A stretch of 44,060 bases of DNA from a virus. The translations under genes and the position numbers were made by a program. Location of the stretch: positions 1 through 44,060 of the IMG/VR virus record IMGVR_UViG_3300006080_000302. One strand, given 5' to 3'. Below the pieces are notes generated by a model. It did no database searches. It had not been told where the DNA came from and saw only the letters and a program-made list of their open reading frames with translations. Positions 39,889 through 44,060 of this stretch are shown here, piece after piece (positions within the stretch are counted from its first letter, which is position 1; the number at the start of each line of letters is the position of its first letter).

Positions 39889-41149
39889 TCTTCTTATGTT
39901 GTATGTTCAAGGTTTCTTGTTCTGGTGTTAATCTAGTGTTTGTTATATTTTCTTTCTTCTCAGATGAATCCTGCTCAGGAGCATCATTCTCTGTATGAAG
40001 AATAGTTTCAGCAATACTTTCAACCGGAGTGTCGTCATCATCTTCTGATCTATTGACAATAGTTAATCCCGCAATAACTAACACTATTGCCAGTGGATCA
40101 AACACTAAAACCAAAATAATAATAACCCATCTTACTGCTGAACCTAACAGTTCGCGATCAGAGGATGCATCGTTGCCATATACCATTTCAGCGATATATT
40201 TTATCGGGCCTACTTCTGCCTCTAACATCTTATATTTAGTATCTATAAGTTTGCGTTCTATATTTTTCTCTAATAGTTGACTACGTTTCTGTACTATTTT
40301 TGTCTCTAATGTCAGTATTTGGTCATCGATTAAAGAAGTTCTATCTGTCGATTGACTTTTTAAATCTCGTAGTCTGCCTTTAACGGCAAGCATCTCGGCA
40401 CTATAGGTAGTATCTATTGTACTTAACTCACTTGTCAATGATTTAGAAAGTTTCTCCTTCATTGAAGAAGTTTCTTCCTCACGAGTACTCTTTCGAAGGG
40501 TGAGATCATCCAGTTGTTTTTTCTCAGTTTCACAACTCCAACAATTTTTCATCTGTATATTTATAGCAATTATCTGCTTATCCGCCGATTCAATATCTGA
40601 CAGCAATTTTTTATTAAGCTGATCAATCTCTTTTTGAATTCGTAACCTTACTTCTGACTTTTCTGAAGATATCGTATCTCGCAATCTATTCAGTTCAAGA
40701 GTCTCTCTGGATATTAAATTATCAACACGACTGAATGATATATCACCAGATGACATAGTGTCCACTCGTGATTCCATATTTGCTATTTCTATATCTAATC
40801 TAAGAATACTACTATCTACCTCAGTTAATGTAGATAGTTGTATATCTAAATTACTATTCTGCTCAACGTGTGCTTTCGATAAGAACCCAAAAATACCCAT
40901 ACTTGTAATAAACATCAATAATACCAAAGCAAATGTCAAATATGTCTTCATCAATACATTTGCACGTTCCCAATGTAAATGTAACCAAACTGCTGTTGTT
41001 ATCTTACCAATCTCTAACGCAGTTCCCATTATAGCAATAGGTATTATTGATGCGGCAAAAATCGCCACCAACCCAAGTACACTATAATACGCTGATATTA
41101 CACTTATAGTAAGAGCAACTCCTATCGTCCAAACTCCAAGTACTCTCAT
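39875..41149 (-). CDS. Polytopic membrane protein with long coiled coil, 424 aa
   Basis: Three or four membrane helices in the first 95 residues (GALTIS-type start, IPIAIMGTALEIGKITTAVW, LLMFITSMGIFGFLSKAH) are followed by a coiled coil of about 190 residues. A KNCWSCE site lies within it. One further helix near 340-360 (WVIIILVLVFDPLAIVLVI) and an acidic disordered C-terminus follow. I know this family as common in aquatic T4-like phages but without an assigned function. It could scaffold the inner membrane or alter it. It overlaps the nuclease gene by ATGA. Confidence 0.7.
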   Translation of the reverse strand: MRVLGVWTIGVALTISVISAYYSVLGLVAIFAASIIPIAIMGTALEIGKITTAVWLHLHWERANVLMKTYLTFALVLLMFITSMGIFGFLSKAHVEQNSNLDIQLSTLTEVDSSILRLDIEIANMESRVDTMSSGDISFSRVDNLISRETLELNRLRDTISSEKSEVRLRIQKEIDQLNKKLLSDIESADKQIIAINIQMKNCWSCETEKKQLDDLTLRKSTREEETSSMKEKLSKSLTSELSTIDTTYSAEMLAVKGRLRDLKSQSTDRTSLIDDQILTLETKIVQKRSQLLEKNIERKLIDTKYKMLEAEVGPIKYIAEMVYGNDASSDRELLGSAVRWVIIILVLVFDPLAIVLVIAGLTIVNRSEDDDDTPVESIAETILHTENDAPEQDSSEKKENITNTRLTPEQETLNIQHKKNEER

Positions 41150-41514
41150 TCTTTCTTCTCCGTAAGCATATAAACCGATGCATGTCCTTCTTCAACCAAG
41201 AGATCATTTATATTAATTTCAACATCACCGTCAGCAACAAGTAGTACGCCAAGTATTCTACCATATTTCCCTTTCTTATTAAGCATCGTTTGTATCTTAA
41301 AAGTTGTAGGTAACAATTCAACAAGGCGTGCTTTTGCAGCAAGACCAAGCGCCTTCTCTTCTAAGTCACGAGTTCTACATTCAGGAGTGTTTATGCCGTA
41401 TAGTCGTATTCTCTGTTTGATTGAAATATCAAACCCTAAATCGATCACAGCATCGATAGTGTCACCATCAACTACTCGTGATAAAGAACAATTATAAATA
41501 TACATAGACTTCAC
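41146..41514 (-). CDS. Staphylococcal nuclease-like thermonuclease, 122 aa
   Basis: An SNase OB fold with VVDGDTIDA (14-22), RIRLYGINTPE (36-46; R37 and E46 region catalytic), and GKYGR (82-86) giving the third catalytic residue. Loss of a clear signal peptide (a weak hydrophobic start only) suggests it acts in the cytoplasm on host DNA or RNA. It has a late promoter about 20 bases upstream and overlaps the membrane gene by ATGA. Confidence 0.88.
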   Translation of the reverse strand: MKSMYIYNCSLSRVVDGDTIDAVIDLGFDISIKQRIRLYGINTPECRTRDLEEKALGLAAKARLVELLPTTFKIQTMLNKKGKYGRILGVLLVADGDVEININDLLVEEGHASVYMLTEKKE

Positions 41515-41532
41515 CGTTTTATTCTAAAACTG

Positions 41533-41540
41533 TATTTATC
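41533..41540 (-). promoter_or_regulatory. Late promoter (GATAAATA)
   Basis: Minus-strand TAGATAAATACAGT lies 18 bases before the ATG at 41514. It may drive the operon nuclease, coiled-coil, unknown, clpX, infC, clpS and ligase-like gene. Confidence 0.55.
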
Positions 41541-41568
41541 TATAATTCGTATACTATTAATCTCAGGA

Positions 41569-42330
41569 TTATCCCACACCTTTCAAATTATCTACGTAGA
41601 ATGTAGATACATCTGATAATCTCGCCAATGCTATTCGCATGTCGGAGAAAGCATGATATCGGTCAGTACCGTTATCATTCAATATAAACAATGGATGTAC
41701 TCCATTTTCCAGATTATCAAGCGAGTCAAAATATTTTTTGTACCAATGTATGTCATGCCTTTCAAACATTATATTATTCATAATAGCAATGTCTGTCATA
41801 TACCGACTTTCATCTTCTACTACTTGATTAAAATTATCGAACGTATATATTTTAGAATAGTCAGGATATACATCCTTCCACTCCATGATATCTTTCCACC
41901 AGGCGAGCGAGGTAATGGTAGGTCTCCATACCATCAGTAAGATATCATCGGGGAAAGTCTTGGCTAAAAATTCTATAGAGTTATGCCGCAGCAAGCAATG
42001 ATTGCGTATAATTGGGATCCCGGTACCAGTGTAAACGGTATTTAAATCAGAAACAATATCTTCACGTGAAAGTTTAGTAATATCCTCCCAATGTTCAGTA
42101 CCGGCAGTTTGGGACCAATACGTACCTTTATGTCCTAAAAACTTTTCTGTATCTGGATGGCGGGCAATGGTAGCTTTGGCATTTTTATGAAAATGTATAT
42201 TTTCAGGAGTTTCATCTGTGCGATCAAAATAATTAGTATGTGCCACCAATCTATTATACACACCACTCCATCTACTACCAGGAATCCCTGTCATCCATAC
42301 GCGAGCAGTGTCGTGAAGTTTTAGCGGCAT
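41569..42330 (-). CDS. Sulfotransferase-like P-loop protein, 253 aa
   Basis: The N-terminus VWMTGIPGSRWSGVYNRL looks like the phosphosulfate-binding loop of PAPS-dependent sulfotransferases (GxPGSGxS form). A possible 3'-phosphate strand is DILLMVWRPTITSLAWW (about 129-145). The rest is Trp/Asp/His-rich with no recognised motif. It may modify a glycan, protein or small molecule and lies 3 bases after clpP. A degenerate nucleotide-binding protein is an alternative. Confidence 0.5.
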   Translation of the reverse strand: MPLKLHDTARVWMTGIPGSRWSGVYNRLVAHTNYFDRTDETPENIHFHKNAKATIARHPDTEKFLGHKGTYWSQTAGTEHWEDITKLSREDIVSDLNTVYTGTGIPIIRNHCLLRHNSIEFLAKTFPDDILLMVWRPTITSLAWWKDIMEWKDVYPDYSKIYTFDNFNQVVEDESRYMTDIAIMNNIMFERHDIHWYKKYFDSLDNLENGVHPLFILNDNGTDRYHAFSDMRIALARLSDVSTFYVDNLKGVG

Positions 42331-42333
42331 TTT

Positions 42334-42921
42334 TTATGTCTTATGCACTACTACCTTATCAGCTAATCCAAATGCCACAGCGACGTCTGCTGACATGAAG
42401 TTATCACGTTCCATTGCTTCTTTGAATTCTTCAAATGTCTTGTTTGCTGTGTTATGGTGCACATACAGTCCAGTTAGCGACTTTTTAATTTTTAAGATTT
42501 CTTCAACTTGAATCTCCATATCTGTTGCTTGTCCACCTGCTCCGCCACTTGGTTGGTGAATCATAGTACGACTGTTCGGCAATACAAATCTCTTACCAGG
42601 AGCGCCTGATTGTGCTAAGAAACTTCCCATAGAACATGCTTGTCCCATCACAATAGTACTAACTGGTGCCGAAATAAACTGCATCGTATCATAAATGGCC
42701 ATGCCTGAAGTTATCACGCCGCCTGGAGAATTGATATAAAAATGGATATCATCTGTACTACTTTGACTTTCCAAAAATAACAGTTGTGCTACAATTAAAT
42801 TCGCACTGTTATCATCTACTGCACCATTTAAGATAATAATTCTATCTTTTAATAGTCGACTAAAAATATCATAACTACGTTCACCGCGTCCAGTTTGTTC
42901 TACCACCATAGGTACTAACAT
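42334..42921 (-). CDS. clpP: ClpP protease subunit
   Basis: 195 aa with Ser97 in GQACSMGSF, His122 in RTMIHQP and Asp173 in MERDNFMSA, a complete Ser-His-Asp triad. The Ser and His numbers equal those of the mature E. coli enzyme because the protein begins at [15 protein letters not shown], the mature N-terminus, with no propeptide. The N-terminal axial loop ([14 protein letters not shown]) that contacts ClpA/X is conserved. It should form a tetradecamer working with the phage ClpA and ClpX. AAGGAG precedes the ATG. Confidence 0.97.
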   Translation of the reverse strand: MLVPMVVEQTGRGERSYDIFSRLLKDRIIILNGAVDDNSANLIVAQLLFLESQSSTDDIHFYINSPGGVITSGMAIYDTMQFISAPVSTIVMGQACSMGSFLAQSGAPGKRFVLPNSRTMIHQPSGGAGGQATDMEIQVEEILKIKKSLTGLYVHHNTANKTFEEFKEAMERDNFMSADVAVAFGLADKVVVHKT

Positions 42922-42930
42922 ATATTCTCC

Positions 42931-43128
42931 TTATAATTTCTTCTTATTTTTTGATGTAGCGACTAACTCTAATTCTCCATTGTCAGTCTCTACGAGTTCT
43001 AAAATTTTCTTTTCTATCATAAATTCTATCATCTGTTCGACGCCGGCTTTCATACCAGATATATAATTATATATTACACATCCAACAGTAAAGGCCATAA
43101 AAGCTACGATTGCAATAATACTTTCCAT
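42931..43128 (-). CDS. Small single-pass membrane protein, 65 aa
   Basis: The start at 43128 (MESIIAIVAFMAFTVGCVIY) is chosen over a longer frame because a late-type box stands exactly 5 bases before it and the longer frame overlaps the upstream gene. One membrane helix (3-21) and a charged C-terminal helix (QMIEFMIEKKILELVE) follow, with a basic tail. It lies just before clpP and may tether or regulate something at the membrane. Unknown family. Confidence 0.6.
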   Translation of the reverse strand: MESIIAIVAFMAFTVGCVIYNYISGMKAGVEQMIEFMIEKKILELVETDNGELELVATSKNKKKL

Positions 43129-43132
43129 ATAA

Positions 43133-43519
43133 CTATTTAAGCATCTCCCATCCTTTATCCCACTTTCCGACACCAATATTACAATAATATGCTGTATGAA
43201 AGTAATCTACCATAGCATCTGACTTATCAAACCATTCTCTACCACCATTTTTTGCTGGAGCAGTAAGAGCTATTTCTTCAATCTTTTCAAACAATGTTTT
43301 GAGTACTGGAGTATCATCCATCCAATGTGGGCTAACAGACCCAGAATGTTTTGTTACGTTATCACCAAACAATGGTGTCATGTCTTCTTTACTTTTCATA
43401 ATCTTAATATTGACCCCTGAATGATGATCTCGGGTTACTGAAAATTTGATAGCTTTACCAAATGTCTGTTTTAATTCTTTACGAATAAATGATACATCTA
43501 CTGCGGAAATATATGCCAT
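43133..43519 (-). CDS. LPD29-like hypothetical protein, 128 aa
   Basis: It begins MAYISAVDVSFIRKELKQTF and continues with KFSVTRDHHSGVNIKI, a pattern resembling the LPD29 domain of large polyvalent phage and plasmid proteins (MSYIS start, K-F-S-V strand, S-G). The C-terminal part has DYFHTAYYCNIGVGKWDKGW. A perfect early promoter lies upstream and AGGGG precedes the ATG. Early timing suits a takeover or defence-evasion role, which is inference. Confidence 0.6.
   Translation of the reverse strand: MAYISAVDVSFIRKELKQTFGKAIKFSVTRDHHSGVNIKIMKSKEDMTPLFGDNVTKHSGSVSPHWMDDTPVLKTLFEKIEEIALTAPAKNGGREWFDKSDAMVDYFHTAYYCNIGVGKWDKGWEMLK
43134..43141 (-). promoter_or_regulatory. Late-type promoter (CTTAAATA), 5 bases before ATG
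   Basis: Minus-strand CTTAAATA, GTTAT, ATG of the gene at 43128. It lies within the end of the upstream gene, and the GTTATATG stretch is identical to that at 33764. Confidence 0.45.
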
Positions 43520-43554
43520 GTTTTGCCCCTACGCTTTATTGTTAATATAGTTAT

Positions 43555-43583
43555 ATTATACTACAAGAAGCCTTGGTTGTCAA
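43555..43583 (-). promoter_or_regulatory. Sigma70-type early promoter
   Basis: Exact TTGACA-N17-TATAAT on the minus strand. The transcript would begin about 30 bases before the ATG at 43519 and probably runs on toward clpP, so ClpP may be made early. Confidence 0.88.
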
Positions 43584-43598
43584 CCTTTTTATGGTATT

Positions 43599-44060
43599 TT
43601 ATTTGAGTTCGAACTCGTTTGATGTGTATATTTGGTGTTTTCTATCTGAAAGCATACCATAAGAACATTTATAAATTGCATCTAATGTCAATGTATATAT
43701 TCCAGGTAGTGTATTTTTAGGACGGTGTACAGATAAATCCACAGGAGTTCTATTATTGGCGTCATCAAATAGCGATAAGTTAAGATGTATATGATCTAAC
43801 GAGATTATTGTTATCTGTTGTGTTTCTTTATTTTTAAGCGATAACGTAGCCGCATATATAGAGCATGGTACTGGTCGATAAATTGAACCGCTAGCCTTTA
43901 TTAAACTGAACCCCATTTTTCCGGAGGTCTCACCAACAACTATCTGTATAGATTCTAATGGTTTCGACTTATTAAGATAATATTTTTCTGTAGAGATGTC
44001 TACAGTTATTGCTATTGAGCAAATTAGCAAGGACATGAATATTCCCTCGAGTAATGTCAT
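43599..44060 (-). CDS. Hypothetical secreted/membrane-anchored protein, start at window edge
   Basis: The first available ATG is the last three bases of the window, so the true start may lie beyond it. A hydrophobic stretch near the N-terminus (LEGIFMSLLICSIAITVDI) suggests a signal or anchor. The rest looks beta-rich (CSIYAATLSLKNKETQQ, then PGIYTLTLDAIYKCSYG) with two cysteines that could form a disulfide. It may be an exported beta-sandwich protein. No family recognised. Confidence 0.6.
   Translation of the reverse strand: MTLLEGIFMSLLICSIAITVDISTEKYYLNKSKPLESIQIVVGETSGKMGFSLIKASGSIYRPVPCSIYAATLSLKNKETQQITIISLDHIHLNLSLFDDANNRTPVDLSVHRPKNTLPGIYTLTLDAIYKCSYGMLSDRKHQIYTSNEFELK

Noticed and set aside
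1-44060. tRNA genes, CRISPR arrays, insertion sequences or integrase/att sites
   Set aside because: None could be recognised by eye. A dedicated tRNA scan would be needed to exclude a degenerate tRNA.

Overview
The window is a gene-dense, AT-rich stretch of a large tailed phage of the T4-like (myovirus) type, probably infecting a marine or other aquatic Gram-negative bacterium. The phage calls seen directly are a family B DNA polymerase with the T4 gp43 motif order, a DsbA-like small protein, PhoH, a tail fibre with many FSGxYNDL repeats, an i-spanin/o-spanin pair, T4-type late promoter boxes (TATAAATA and close variants) and host-type TTGACA-N17-TATAAT promoters. Host and habitat are inferred from gene content (PhoH, 2OG dioxygenases, radical SAM proteins), not proven. 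No portal, terminase, major capsid, tRNA, CRISPR or insertion sequence is seen. Nearly all genes lie on the minus strand, with 1-50 base overlaps or very short gaps, and there is no gene-free stretch above 300 bases.

Layout. 1-3739: two small genes, DNA polymerase (TTG start), a membrane protein and DsbA. 3805-7521: proteins beginning with M(K/R)INEII-type leaders that look like T4 capsid-targeting sequences, plus a dioxygenase-like protein. 7533-11508: GNAT, a DUF6356-like protein, a 2OG dioxygenase, an SGNH hydrolase and a radical SAM enzyme, a likely modification island. 11538-15367: two more candidate head-internal proteins, one with a ligase-like KWDG motif. 15380-16951: a late operon with an EF-hand-loop membrane protein, a RyR-domain protein and a membrane coiled-coil protein. 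17044-20135: structural genes, including the tail fibre. 20164-25127: one overlapping operon encoding two conserved phage proteins, IF-1, spanins, DnaJ and ClpA. 25295-29956: PhoH, a HAD nucleotidase, two candidate packaged proteins, thioredoxin and unknowns. 30041-33764: a secreted HExxH protein, small genes, a HAD-radical SAM fusion and a dioxygenase-like protein. 33783-35188: an M17 leucyl aminopeptidase and small genes. 35278-36382: an MscS-like mini protein plus a lipase on the plus strand. 36384-44060: a degenerate DNA ligase, ClpS, IF-3, ClpX, a coiled-coil membrane protein, a nuclease, a sulfotransferase-like protein, ClpP and small genes.

The most striking content is an apparently complete phage-encoded regulated proteolysis set (ClpA, ClpX, ClpP and the N-degron adaptor ClpS, with an aminopeptidase and a J-protein), interleaved with two of the three bacterial translation initiation factors (IF-1 and IF-3). 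ClpX has lost the RKH loop used for ssrA tags but keeps its ClpP-docking loop. IF-3 lacks several arginines used for initiation fidelity. Five late genes have a late promoter box exactly five bases before the ATG, which predicts leaderless mRNAs. Together these suggest a takeover module that redirects both protein destruction and translation start selection. The functional link is inference.
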